In this document: piece by piece, positions 7,815-17,562 of the stretch
Layout of the letters: each line of letters opens with the position of its first letter
Numbering within the stretch: the stretch's first letter is position 1
NCBI GenBank assembly: GCA_934574095.1
Contig: CAKTMW010000038.1
Coordinates: 1-17,890 of the forward strand
DNA: 17,890 nt
DNA from: an uncultured Oscillospiraceae bacterium
GTDB lineage: Bacteria > Bacillota > Clostridia > Oscillospirales > Oscillospiraceae
Direction of reading: 5' to 3'
Notes under the pieces: generated by a model
Database searches by the model: none
Seen by the model: only the letters and a program-made list of their open reading frames with translations
What the model was told of the DNA's origin: nothing
Translations under genes and position numbers: made by a program

Positions 7815-7920
7815 TTAGTGTGTTTGGGTAGTTCTCATCAGTATGGCCTCCTTAAAATTCCTTTCGAGGTATAGTCTCTGTTTTTTCAATTTGTACTGAC
7901 TGTTTTTCATCAGGAAACAC
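7815..7920 (-). other. Tail of an unidentified reading frame plus a 7-codon ORF in the AT-rich leader region
   Basis: Between the operon promoter and the transporter fragment, the minus strand carries about 20 open codons ending ETIPRKEF and TAA (7854-7852). A perfect AAGGAGG (7853-7847) overlaps that stop. Eight nt later an ATG (7838) opens the 7-codon frame MRTTQTH and TAA (7817-7815). The coupling of stop, ribosome binding site and start looks like a real gene-to-gene junction, but the downstream gene is missing or shifted. The frame of the first ORF stays open after its stop down to 7597. I recognise none of these peptides. The rest of 7658-7814 holds only the dyads described separately. 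Confidence 0.35.
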
Positions 7921-8417
7921 TGCCGGACAAGCGGTACGCTGTGGCATACGCCGCGCTCTTCTGCGTGGCGGTGGCCATGGTACTGCGAGGCATCCCTTAT
8001 TGGCTGGGACTGATCGTCATTGTGGCGGCGTTGCTGGTACTGGATCGCCGGGCACTGCTGGGCGTGGACTGGGGACTGCTGGTGACATTCGCGGCGTTCT
8101 TTACCTTTTCGGGCAACATGGCGCGGATCGAGCCGGTGCGGGAGCTGTTCCGAAAGTTGCTGGCCCACGGGGTCATGCCAGTGGCGGCGCTGACCAGCCA
8201 GGTCATCAGCAACGTACCGGCAGCCATCCTGCTGAGCCAGTTTACCGACGACTATCCGGGACTGCTGGTAGGCGTGAACATTGGCGGCGCGGGGACGCTG
8301 GTGGCGGCGCTGGCCAGCCTGATTACCTTCCGGGAGTACACAAAGCACGTCAAAGGCCAGACAGGGCGCTTCATGGCGCTGTTCTCCGTCATCAGCTTTG
8401 GCTTTTTGCCGGCGTAG
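7914..8417 (+). pseudogene. C-terminal fragment of an SLC13/ArsB-NhaD-type anion transporter
   Basis: About 168 codons of membrane protein lacking the N-terminal two thirds. Visible features are hydrophobic helices, a Leu-Leu-Val-Leu-Asp-Arg-Arg motif, an F-S-G-N-M-A-R-I loop, and the S-Q-V-I-S-N-V-P-A-A block. The S-N-V-P-A motif is the conserved C-terminal substrate/ion-binding motif of the citrate/anion transporter superfamily. G-V-N-I-G-G-A-G-T-L follows. No ribosome binding site or proper start exists; the frame simply emerges from AT-rich DNA after a TAG at 7872-7874. A GTG at 7941 could start a short product but has no upstream Shine-Dalgarno sequence. The TAG stop is followed at once by a terminator hairpin, so the 3' end may be close to native. 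It is a relic of a larger transporter gene cut at about 7911. Confidence 0.75.
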
Positions 8418-8463
8418 TGCGCGATACGCTGCGCTCAAGCTCCCGGCAGCATACGCGCATTTT
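8418..8463 (+). terminator. Intrinsic terminator after the transporter fragment
   Basis: TGCGCG-A-TACGCTGC (8418-8432) pairs with GCAGCATACGCGCA (8446-8459), with one bulged A and one mismatched pair, across a 13-nt loop; TTTT follows. It starts directly after the TAG stop. Confidence 0.6.
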
Positions 8464-8510
8464 CATGATCCGATTCTCCCCTATCCTCCAAATATATACT
8501 ATATTGATGA

Positions 8511-8537
8511 AGGCCTCCGGGTAATTCCCGGGGGCCT
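8511..8537 (+). terminator. GC-rich hairpin upstream of the zinc-ribbon fragment
   Basis: AGGCCTCCGGG (8511-8521) pairs with CCCGGGGGCCT (8527-8537) with one T-G wobble and a 5-nt loop, followed by ATTTCTAT. The T-run is weak. It could be a terminator or a leader hairpin 13 nt before the GGAGG of the next ORF. Confidence 0.4.
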
Positions 8538-8564
8538 ATTTCTATATTCTGGAGGAATTTCGCT

Positions 8565-8787
8565 ATGACCACACCTATTCGCACCTGCTCACGCTGCGGC
8601 TGTACCGCCGAGAACCTGATTGAATTCCATGACCGCCTGCTTTGCCCGGACTGTCTGGAGGAAATGACCGAGGTCTGTGTCGACTGCGGCACCCGGTTCT
8701 GGAATCGAGAATGCCTGACCAACGACCACGGAGGCCCGATTTGCCCCGACTGCTGCGACCACAACTACACTCGATGCACCCGCTGCG
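8565..8787 (+). pseudogene. N-terminal zinc-ribbon part of a conjugative-element-type protein, truncated
   Basis: A good GGAGG and ATG open this frame. Residues 1-75 are a cysteine-rich module with five CxxC pairs: C8/C11, C27/C30, C38/C41, C60/C63 and C71/C74. This is a treble zinc-ribbon or LIM-like layout. I recall similar N-termini on amidoligase-family proteins carried by integrative elements of gut Firmicutes; that match is from memory and unverified. Right after C-T-R-C-G-R the sequence switches to helicase DNA in a different frame, so the ORF runs on as a chimera to 8933 with 46 meaningless residues. The enzymatic part is absent. A 122-residue chimeric product could still be made. Confidence 0.6.
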
Positions 8788-9543
8788 GTAGGAGACTTCA
8801 TCCAAAGCTTGCCGAATCGCCCGCAGATTATTTCCTGCACAGCGACCGCCACAAAGCAGGAGCGTCAAGAGATCCAACAGGCCCTCGGTATGCGGGATTG
8901 TGTCTGTCACTGCGGCTCGGTCTACTGAGATAATCTGTACCTGACCGTCCGCAAAGTCGGCCATCGTGACCAGATGCCCGCTGCGGTACTGAGTGAGCTG
9001 GAAGACTGGAACCGAAAAGGGTTGGCGTTGGTATTTTGCCCCACAGTCTTGGACGTACAGCACCTGACAAAATACTTGAAAAGCTGTGGTTGGAGAGCTT
9101 GCGGGTACTATGCCGAGATGTCGAAGAAGGAAAAGAAAGCCTGGGCCAATGACTGTGCCGCTGGGAAATACAGTGTCATGATAGCAACGTCTGCCTTTGG
9201 CTTGGGAGTCGATATTCCCAATATCCGTCTGGTCATTCACGCTGGATTGCCTCTGGGACTGAGCGACTACACCCAGCAGATTGGCCGCGGTGGGCGCAAT
9301 GGAAAGAAGACCCACTGCATCCTGCTCTATGCGCCGGGCGACGAGAAACGTGCATTGCGTATTCTCAAAGGTAACGCCAGAGAGAACGTGTCCTCTATCA
9401 AAAAGCATGGGGTAACTGCGCTGGTCAAGGCAATACGATCCCCTGACTGCCTATGGGACTCCATCGCTAAGTACTACGGCGAACGGGTGGATATATCCTG
9501 CGGGCATTGCACCCAGTGCCGACGAAAGAAAAATATTGCCTAG
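8788..9543 (+). pseudogene. recQ: RecQ-family ATP-dependent DNA helicase, C-terminal half with in-frame TGA
   Basis: RecQ unwinds DNA in repair and recombination. Only the second half is here. The frame begins V-G-D-F-I-Q-S-L-P and soon shows the motif-III S-C-T-A-T-A-T. It is then stopped by TGA at 8926-8928, where family logic expects Arg before D-N-L-Y-L. The same frame continues with motif IV (L-A-L-V-F-C-P-T), motif V (A-T-S-A-F-G-L-G-V-D-I-P) and motif VI (Q-Q-I-G-R-G-G-R-N-G). It ends in a zinc-binding cysteine set including C-G-H-C-T-Q-C. The Walker A and DExH motifs and the whole first RecA domain are missing, and the frame stops after the zinc module without winged-helix or HRDC domains. 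A 189-codon ORF restarts at ATG 8974 but would lack ATP binding. It is a relic fused to the zinc-ribbon fragment. Confidence 0.85.
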
Positions 9544-9547
9544 AAGA

Positions 9548-9583
9548 AAAGCTCCCAGTCATCGAACTGGGAGCTTTCTTGTT
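9548..9583. terminator. Bidirectional intrinsic terminator between recQ relic and ppdK
   Basis: AAAGCTCCCAGT (9548-9559) and ACTGGGAGCTTT (9566-9577) form a perfect 12-bp stem with a 6-nt loop. T-rich tracts lie outside on both strands, so it can end the plus-strand recQ relic and the minus-strand ppdK gene, which stops at 9616. Confidence 0.85.
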
Positions 9584-9615
9584 ATGCGATTCGTGCTCTT
9601 ACGGAAGCGGGTCTC

Positions 9616-12249
<2,634 letters not shown>

Positions 12250-12355
12250 TTACATATCCTCCATATCACAAAAAAATATCTTCATTTTCCAGAATTTTTG
12301 GTTATTTTGGGGACTTTTGCTTCTTTTTTGTTAAATGTACCCCTTCAACCGCTTT

Positions 12356-12384
12356 ATTATAACCAGCTTTCCCCATAAAAGCAA
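12356..12384 (-). promoter_or_regulatory. ppdK promoter
   Basis: On the minus strand a perfect TATAAT (12361-12356) lies 17 bp from TTGCTT (12384-12379), a weak -35. Transcription would start near 12349, giving an AT-rich 5' UTR of about 100 nt in which I see no riboswitch-like fold. Confidence 0.6.
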
Positions 12385-12466
12385 GTATATTTTCCGTTTA
12401 TTTCCCCGTTTTTCTTACAAATATCCAAAATGGAACAATCTTTTTTGCAGAATCCACCGTCAGGAC

Positions 12467-12496
12467 TTGCGGTATCCCCTTATTTTATGGTATACT
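12467..12496 (+). promoter_or_regulatory. holB promoter, extended -10 type
   Basis: TATACT (12491-12496) is preceded directly by TGG, an extended -10 (TGn). TTGCGG (12467-12472) stands 18 bp upstream as a weak -35. The 5' UTR would be about 45 nt. Together with the ppdK promoter it accounts for the 12250-12547 intergenic region; I see nothing else there. Confidence 0.6.
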
Positions 12497-12547
12497 ATTA
12501 TGAATTTGTGAAAAAGCGGTATCATTTTACCGGCGGTGGAGGGCACG

Positions 12548-13399
12548 ATGGCACAGACGGCAGACTACAACAGCACATGGTCCGCCGCTGTCCGCGCCGC
12601 GGCGGACCGGGGGCAGCTGAGTCATGCCGTGATCCTGACGGGGGCGGGGGATAAGCTGGCGGCGGCCCGCTACATCGCCGCCGCCCACCTGTGCCGCAGC
12701 GAAGGGGAGCGCCCCTGCCTGCGGTGCAACGCCTGCCGCAAGGTGATGGAGGGTATCCATCCCGACGTGACGGAGGTGCGGGACGCCGACCGTAAGGAAC
12801 TGAGCGTGGACGCCATCCGGGCGCTGCGGCAGGACGTGTACATCCGTCCCAACGAGGGGGAGCGGAAGGTCTACCTCTTTTTGGACTGCGCTCAGCTGAA
12901 CGAGCGGAACCAGAACGTGCTGCTGAAGATCGTGGAGGAAGGTCCGGCCTACGCCGCTTTTGTCTTCTGCGCCGATGCGCTCCACAGTCTGCTGCCCACT
13001 ATCCGCTCCCGCTGTGTGGAGCTGCGGCTGGACGCGCCGGAGGAGGAAGTTGGCGAGGAGGAGAACGCTGCCGCCCTGTGCCGCGTGTTGGCCCGGCGCG
13101 ACCCCCTGGCCCTGGCCGCCTGCCTGACGGGTATGGAGAACCGCCGCATGAAGCGGGAAAGCCTGCTGGCTATGGTGGAGGGCGCATGGCAGATAGCGTC
13201 GGACGCCCTGCTGGCCAAATGCGGGAAGCCCGGCGGCTGCGGCGAAACGGCCCGGACCTTGTGCCGGGCTTTTGACCGGCGGCGGTTACAGGACCTGACG
13301 GACCTGCTTCGCCGTTATGCCGGAGAATGTCAATACAACGTGGGCGCGGGCCATGTGCTGGGCGCCCTGAACGCGGAGCTGGCTGCTCTGCTGCAATAA
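12548..13399 (+). CDS. holB: DNA polymerase III subunit delta prime-like clamp-loader protein
   Basis: A 283-residue clamp-loader subunit, part of the complex that places the sliding clamp on DNA. The N-terminal AAA+-type domain has a zinc module of Cys49, Cys57, Cys60 and Cys63. It also has an N-V-L-L-K-I-V-E-E segment (about 123-131), the counterpart of the family's N-A-L-L-K-T-L-E-E, and the clamp-loader S-R-C motif at 154-156. The P-loop is degenerate (G-A-G-D-K-L-A), as expected for the non-ATP-binding delta prime subunit. The start is ATG 12548: GGAGGG lies 5 nt upstream, whereas the in-frame GTG at 12536 overlaps that site. At 283 residues it is a little shorter than usual, mostly at the C-terminus. 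It sits just ahead of ricT, a gene order conserved in Firmicutes. Confidence 0.88.
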   Translation: MAQTADYNSTWSAAVRAAADRGQLSHAVILTGAGDKLAAARYIAAAHLCRSEGERPCLRCNACRKVMEGIHPDVTEVRDADRKELSVDAIRALRQDVYIRPNEGERKVYLFLDCAQLNERNQNVLLKIVEEGPAYAAFVFCADALHSLLPTIRSRCVELRLDAPEEEVGEEENAAALCRVLARRDPLALAACLTGMENRRMKRESLLAMVEGAWQIASDALLAKCGKPGGCGETARTLCRAFDRRRLQDLTDLLRRYAGECQYNVGAGHVLGALNAELAALLQ

Positions 13400-13439
13400 C
13401 GCGATGATTTTTCCCTTCAGAAAGGAAGGTATACCAGAA

Positions 13440-14828
13440 ATGACGACTGTGATCTCTGTCCGCTTTCGCAGCGGCAGCAAAACCTACTATTTTGACCCCC
13501 GCGACCTGACGGTCCAGACCGGGGACGACGTGGTGGTGGAGACCGCCCAGGGTCCGGAATTCGCCCAGTGCGTGGCGGGCAATCACGATGTGGCCGACGA
13601 GGCGGTGGTGAAGCCCCTGCGCCCTGTGCTGCGCATCGCCACCGATAACGACCGCCACACCGCCGCCTATAACCGCAGCCGGGAGAAGGACGCCTTCGAC
13701 GTGTGCCAGAAGAAGATCGCCCAGCACGGACTGGAGATGAAGCTGGTGCGGGTGGAGTGCAGCTTTGACGGCAGCAAGATTCTGTTCTTCTTTACCGCCG
13801 ATGGCCGGGTGGACTTCCGTGAGCTGGTGAAGGACCTGGCCGGTGTGTTCCGCTCCCGCATCGAGCTGCGGCAGATCGGCGTTCGGGACGAGGCGAAAAT
13901 GCTGGGCGGCCTGGGCATCTGCGGACGGCCCTTCTGCTGCGCGTCCTATATGGACGAGTTTGTGCCCGTTTCCATTAAGATGGCCAAGACCCAGAGCCTG
14001 AGTCTGAATCCCACCAAGATATCCGGTACCTGCGGCCGCCTTATGTGCTGCCTGAAGTACGAGCAGGACGCCTATGAGGACGCCATCAAGCGGATGCCCA
14101 AGAACGATTCCTTCGTGGTGACGCCGGACGGTCCCGGCAATGTCAGCGATATCAACGTGCTGAAGGAGACCGTCAACGTCCGTCTGGACGAGCGGCCCGA
14201 CACTCCCCGCTGCTACCATAACTGCGAGGTCTGCGTACTGCGCAACGGCAAGGGCAGCCGGGACGGCATCACCGTGCCCAAGGAGCGCCCGGAGCGTTAT
14301 GTGGAGCCGGTGGCCGCCGAGGAGATGCTGATCCCCGATCTGTTCGCCGATTACGGCGGTTCCGCCGTCCCTGCGCCGGAGCGGGAGAGCGAGGGCGAGG
14401 CCCGCTCCGCCCGCCGCAGAAGCCGGGGCGGCCGGCGCCGCGGCAAAGGCGGCGCAGCCGGCGCGGAAGCGGCGCCCCAGACCCCGCAGGCAGAGCCCAA
14501 GAAGGACAAGCCTGTCAAACCTGCCAATAAGCCCGCCAAGCCTGCGCCGGAGCAGTCCCCCGCCAAGGAGGGCGAGGCTCCCCGCCGCGAGGGCGAGAGC
14601 CAGCGCCGCCGCAGAAACCGCGGCGGCCGTGGCCGCAGCGGCGATAAACCCGCCGCCCAGCAGCCCAATACCGCCCCCGGCAAGAGCGTTGCTCCCGCGC
14701 CGGAGCGCCCGCCCCGTACAGAGGGAACGGGCGAGGGCGGTCAGCGCCGTCCCCGCCGCAGAAGCCGCGGCGGCCGTGGCCGTGGCGGAAAGCCCGGCGG
14801 AGGCGACTCTTCCGGTAACGAGGCATAA
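13440..14828 (+). CDS. ricT: RicT/YaaT-like PSP1-domain protein with Arg/Gly-rich C-terminal tail
   Basis: A 462-residue protein; the core (about 1-285) is the PSP1/RicT family. In Bacillus this protein joins RicA and RicF to bind iron-sulfur clusters and guide RNase Y in mRNA maturation. The core carries G-I-C-G-R-P-F-C-C (C161, C166, C167) and C-G-R-L-M-C-C (C198, C203, C204), the family's conserved cysteines. A further C-x3-C-x2-C follows at 258-265. Start ATG 13440 is preferred over 13404 because AAAGGAAGG precedes it and the family's N-terminus begins there. From about residue 310 to the end the protein is low-complexity, rich in Arg, Gly, Pro, Lys and Ala. This tail contains three RRxSRGGRxRG-like modules at about 325-337, 389-400 and 437-450. 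B. subtilis RicT is near 275 residues and lacks such a tail, so this version likely has an added RNA-binding region. Follows holB by 40 bp. Confidence 0.92.
   Translation: MTTVISVRFRSGSKTYYFDPRDLTVQTGDDVVVETAQGPEFAQCVAGNHDVADEAVVKPLRPVLRIATDNDRHTAAYNRSREKDAFDVCQKKIAQHGLEMKLVRVECSFDGSKILFFFTADGRVDFRELVKDLAGVFRSRIELRQIGVRDEAKMLGGLGICGRPFCCASYMDEFVPVSIKMAKTQSLSLNPTKISGTCGRLMCCLKYEQDAYEDAIKRMPKNDSFVVTPDGPGNVSDINVLKETVNVRLDERPDTPRCYHNCEVCVLRNGKGSRDGITVPKERPERYVEPVAAEEMLIPDLFADYGGSAVPAPERESEGEARSARRRSRGGRRRGKGGAAGAEAAPQTPQAEPKKDKPVKPANKPAKPAPEQSPAKEGEAPRREGESQRRRRNRGGRGRSGDKPAAQQPNTAPGKSVAPAPERPPRTEGTGEGGQRRPRRRSRGGRGRGGKPGGGDSSGNEA
14408..14789 (+). repeat. Three imperfect DNA repeats encoding RGG-box modules in ricT
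   Basis: About 38-bp units at 14408-14445, 14604-14641 and 14751-14789 share the core CGCAGAA-CCG-GGCGGCCG with few changes. All are in the same reading frame and encode Arg-Arg-Ser/Asn-Arg-Gly-Gly-Arg cores. They are separated by Pro/Lys/Ala-rich spacers of different lengths, consistent with internal duplication. Confidence 0.75.
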
Positions 14829-14833
14829 GAAAT

Positions 14834-15679
14834 ATGGGAAAGTTTACAGGCGTATTGATCGCCAGCGATTTTGACAACACACTGATCTATACGGAGAACG
14901 CCTTGAAGGGCCTGGAGCCTATGCCGGACCTGCTGCCGGAGAACCGGGAGGCCATCGAGTATTTCATGGCCCAGGGCGGCATTTTCTCCATCGCCACAGG
15001 CCGTGCCCTGCCCTCCTTCGAGAGTGTGCGGCGCGACCTGCCCATGAACGGCCCCACCATTCTGTTCAACGGCGCTGCCATCTATGATTTCAGCGACGGC
15101 AAATACCTCTGCACGGCCTTCCTGCCGGACACGGTGCGTCCCCACATCATGCAGGTGCTGGACGCCTGGCCGGAGGCGGCGGTGGAGCTATACCATGACG
15201 ACAACGCCATCTTTGCCCTGCACCCCAACGAGCTGACTATGGCCCACCTGCACCTGACCCACGAGGCCACCACCATGCTGGACACCATCGACCAGGCGCC
15301 CTCGCCCATCAGCAAGGCCCTGTTCGAGATCGTGCCGGAGCATCTGCCGGAGCTGCATCGCTATATAGACGCCCAGCCCTGGGCCGGCGAATATGAGGTG
15401 GTGCCCAGCAGCGTCTATCTGCTGGAGCTGACCGCCAAGGGTGCCAGCAAGGGTGAGATGGTCCGCCGTCTGGCAGGTCTGCTGGATATCTCCATGGCGC
15501 ACGTCTACTGTGTGGGCGACCATGCCAACGATATCGGTATGCTGCGGGCCTCCGCCATCCCCTTTGCCCCGGAAAATGCCATCGAACCGGTCCGCCAGGT
15601 GCCCGGCATCCATATCCTGCCGGACGCCCGCCAGGGGGCCATCGCCGCCATGATCCGGGAGCTGGATCAGCGATATTGA
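14834..15679 (+). CDS. Cof-type HAD-superfamily (IIB) phosphatase
   Basis: A 281-residue cytosolic phosphohydrolase of the class that removes phosphate from sugar phosphates, flavin or pyridoxal cofactors. HAD motif I is Asp12-Phe-Asp14-Asn-Thr, motif II Thr55 in S-I-A-T-G-R, motif III Lys206 in G-A-S-K-G, and motif IV G-D-H-A-N-D (Asp229, Asp233). The cap between about 85 and 195 fits the C2B type. Asn15 replaces the common Gly of DxDGT, a tolerated change. The start is 5 bp past the ricT stop and uses GAGG inside the end of ricT, so it is probably co-transcribed and coupled. The exact substrate cannot be predicted. Confidence 0.9.
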   Translation: MGKFTGVLIASDFDNTLIYTENALKGLEPMPDLLPENREAIEYFMAQGGIFSIATGRALPSFESVRRDLPMNGPTILFNGAAIYDFSDGKYLCTAFLPDTVRPHIMQVLDAWPEAAVELYHDDNAIFALHPNELTMAHLHLTHEATTMLDTIDQAPSPISKALFEIVPEHLPELHRYIDAQPWAGEYEVVPSSVYLLELTAKGASKGEMVRRLAGLLDISMAHVYCVGDHANDIGMLRASAIPFAPENAIEPVRQVPGIHILPDARQGAIAAMIRELDQRY

Positions 15680-15725
15680 GGGCGGATTGGATATTTTTGG
15701 AAGACCTTGTTCATACAATGTTCAC

Positions 15726-15754
15726 TTGACGCTGCGGCGAGAACAGAGTATGAT
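15726..15754 (+). promoter_or_regulatory. Sigma-A-type promoter of the M23 peptidase gene
   Basis: TTGACG (15726-15731) and TATGAT (15749-15754) each match consensus at 5 of 6 positions with a 17-bp spacer. The predicted transcription start is near 15762, about 33 nt before the ATG at 15795. Confidence 0.75.
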
Positions 15755-15794
15755 ACCTTTTGGATAAATTTTAGAACTTTTAGGTGAGTATCCC

Positions 15795-17531
15795 ATGAAA
15801 CAGACCCCAACGACGCCCACGCCACAGAAGGACACGGACCCCAAGAAGATGTCCCTGTCGTCTCTGTGGAACCTGTGGGTCGATAATTTGAAGGAGTGGC
15901 ACTTCTATCTGGTAGAGGAGCATGGCCACCGCCAGCGGGCGGATATCTCCGGCTGGATCGACAAGCTGCGCCAGCGGATCAAGTCCTTCATGACCTCGCT
16001 GCGCCGCGATGTGCGCCATCAGAAGAATGCCAGCCGCCACCGGAAATTCCCGGAGTCGGATTACGGCATCGCCCAGTTCTGCCTCTACATGGCCGGCAGC
16101 ATCCCCAAGGTCACTGCCGACATTCACGAGCGCGTGACCCAACGCCGCCGCAAGCATATTGACGCGGCCCATGCCTTCCAGAAGCAGGTGGATAAGGTCA
16201 AGAACCACCCCGTCGCCTTCTTCAGCGGCGCGCTGGTGGTGGTGGCGGTGTGCGCCCTGCTGTCCCTGTATACCATCGGCACCACCGCTGAGTACGACGG
16301 CAACGACCTGGGCACCGTCTCCGGCATCCGCACCGTCAACGCCGTGGTGAACGATATCGAGACCGTTACCCGTGAGACCCTGGGTGACGAGAGCTACACC
16401 GTGGATACCAGCAAGCTGGATACCCAGGTGGGCGTGGTCCGCCGCCAGTCGGTGGAGAGCCGCGAAGAGTTCGCGGACAACCTTTCTGACCAGCTGGGTA
16501 TGGTGGAATATGCCTATGTACTGTACATTGACGGCGAGCCTGTGGCCGCCACCACCTTCCCCGACGCCCTGGACGAGCTGCTGGACCAGCTGAAAAAGGG
16601 CTACATCACCGCCAATACGGTGGATTCCTACTTCGTGGAGAATGTGGAGATCAAGCAGGAGTACGTGGATGCGTCCCTGGTGATGAACCTGGGCAACATT
16701 GCCGAGATTCTCAACGCCACCAAGGCCGGCGAGGTCACGTATACCGTGGAGGCCGGCGACAGTTATTACTACATTGCCGAGCTTTACGGTATGTCGGTGG
16801 ACGACCTGCTAGACATGAACCCCGGTTACGATCCCAAGCTGCTGCGGGTGGGCGATGTGCTGACCATCTCCAACGCCGTCCCCTACCTGACCATCGTCAA
16901 CGTGGAGCGGCAGAACTACGTACAGGACGTCCCCTACCAGGTGGAGTATCAGGATGACGACTCCATGTATCAGGGCGACTATAAGGTCATCTCCGCCGGT
17001 ACATTCGGCAAGGCGGACGTGACCGCCAACGTCACCTACATCAACGGTGAGGAGACGGCCCGACAGGTGGTGGCTTCCGTTACCCTCAGCGATCCTGTGA
17101 CCGAGACCCAGGCCCGCGGCACCATCCCCCGGCCCACCTGGTTCCCCACCGGCAGCTTCCGCTGGCCCTGCAACGGCACTATTACCTCTTACTTCGGCCG
17201 CCGCAACACCGGCATCCGCGGTGCCAGCACCTATCATCAGGGTCTGGATATTGCCAACGGTTACGGAACGGCCATCTATGCTGCCGACGGCGGCACCGTT
17301 ACCTATTCCGGTTGGCGGGGTGGTTATGGCTATCTGGTCATCATTGACCATGGCAACGGCTATCAGACCTATTACGGTCATAATAGTTCGCTGGTCGTCT
17401 CAGCAGGTGAGCATGTCTATAAGGGACAGCAGATTGCCCGCATGGGCTCCACCGGCGTGTCCAGCGGCAACCACTGCCATTTCGGCATCCTGATCAACGG
17501 TACGTTCGTCAACCCCTTGAACTATCTATAA
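15795..17531 (+). CDS. Membrane-anchored LysM-G5-M23 peptidoglycan endopeptidase
   Basis: A 578-residue protein expected to cut peptidoglycan cross-bridges outside the membrane. Order: a long, basic cytoplasmic region (1-138), one membrane helix (about 139-161), an extracellular linker domain (165-310), and a LysM module (about 313-358: T-Y-T-V-E-A-G-D-S through V-G-D-V-L-T-I). A G5-type domain (about 365-438) and the M23 domain (about 455-578) follow. M23 zinc ligands are visible as H481-x3-D485 and H562 in H-C-H, with H529 as the active-site histidine. The set is complete, so the enzyme should be active. AGGTGAG stands 6 nt before the ATG and a strong promoter lies upstream. The 138-residue cytoplasmic segment is longer than in most such proteins and hints at an intracellular partner. 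Confidence 0.93.
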   Translation: MKQTPTTPTPQKDTDPKKMSLSSLWNLWVDNLKEWHFYLVEEHGHRQRADISGWIDKLRQRIKSFMTSLRRDVRHQKNASRHRKFPESDYGIAQFCLYMAGSIPKVTADIHERVTQRRRKHIDAAHAFQKQVDKVKNHPVAFFSGALVVVAVCALLSLYTIGTTAEYDGNDLGTVSGIRTVNAVVNDIETVTRETLGDESYTVDTSKLDTQVGVVRRQSVESREEFADNLSDQLGMVEYAYVLYIDGEPVAATTFPDALDELLDQLKKGYITANTVDSYFVENVEIKQEYVDASLVMNLGNIAEILNATKAGEVTYTVEAGDSYYYIAELYGMSVDDLLDMNPGYDPKLLRVGDVLTISNAVPYLTIVNVERQNYVQDVPYQVEYQDDDSMYQGDYKVISAGTFGKADVTANVTYINGEETARQVVASVTLSDPVTETQARGTIPRPTWFPTGSFRWPCNGTITSYFGRRNTGIRGASTYHQGLDIANGYGTAIYAADGGTVTYSGWRGGYGYLVIIDHGNGYQTYYGHNSSLVVSAGEHVYKGQQIARMGSTGVSSGNHCHFGILINGTFVNPLNYL

Positions 17532-17562
17532 ACAATACTTTTTGGGAAAGAGGAGAAAGTTT

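Noticed and set aside
8926..8928. Reading the recQ TGA as selenocysteine
   Set aside because: RecQ has no catalytic Cys there, no selenocysteine-type hairpin follows at once, and the gene is already truncated.
8575..9408. A 277-codon minus-strand frame over the recQ and zinc-ribbon fragments
   Set aside because: The plus strand carries RecQ motifs IV-VI and CxxC pairs in the same DNA; the minus-strand product is an antisense artefact.
14408..14789. CRISPR-like or mobile repeats in the ricT tail
   Set aside because: The repeats are in frame, imperfect, irregularly spaced and encode a consistent Arg/Gly motif, so they are coding repeats.
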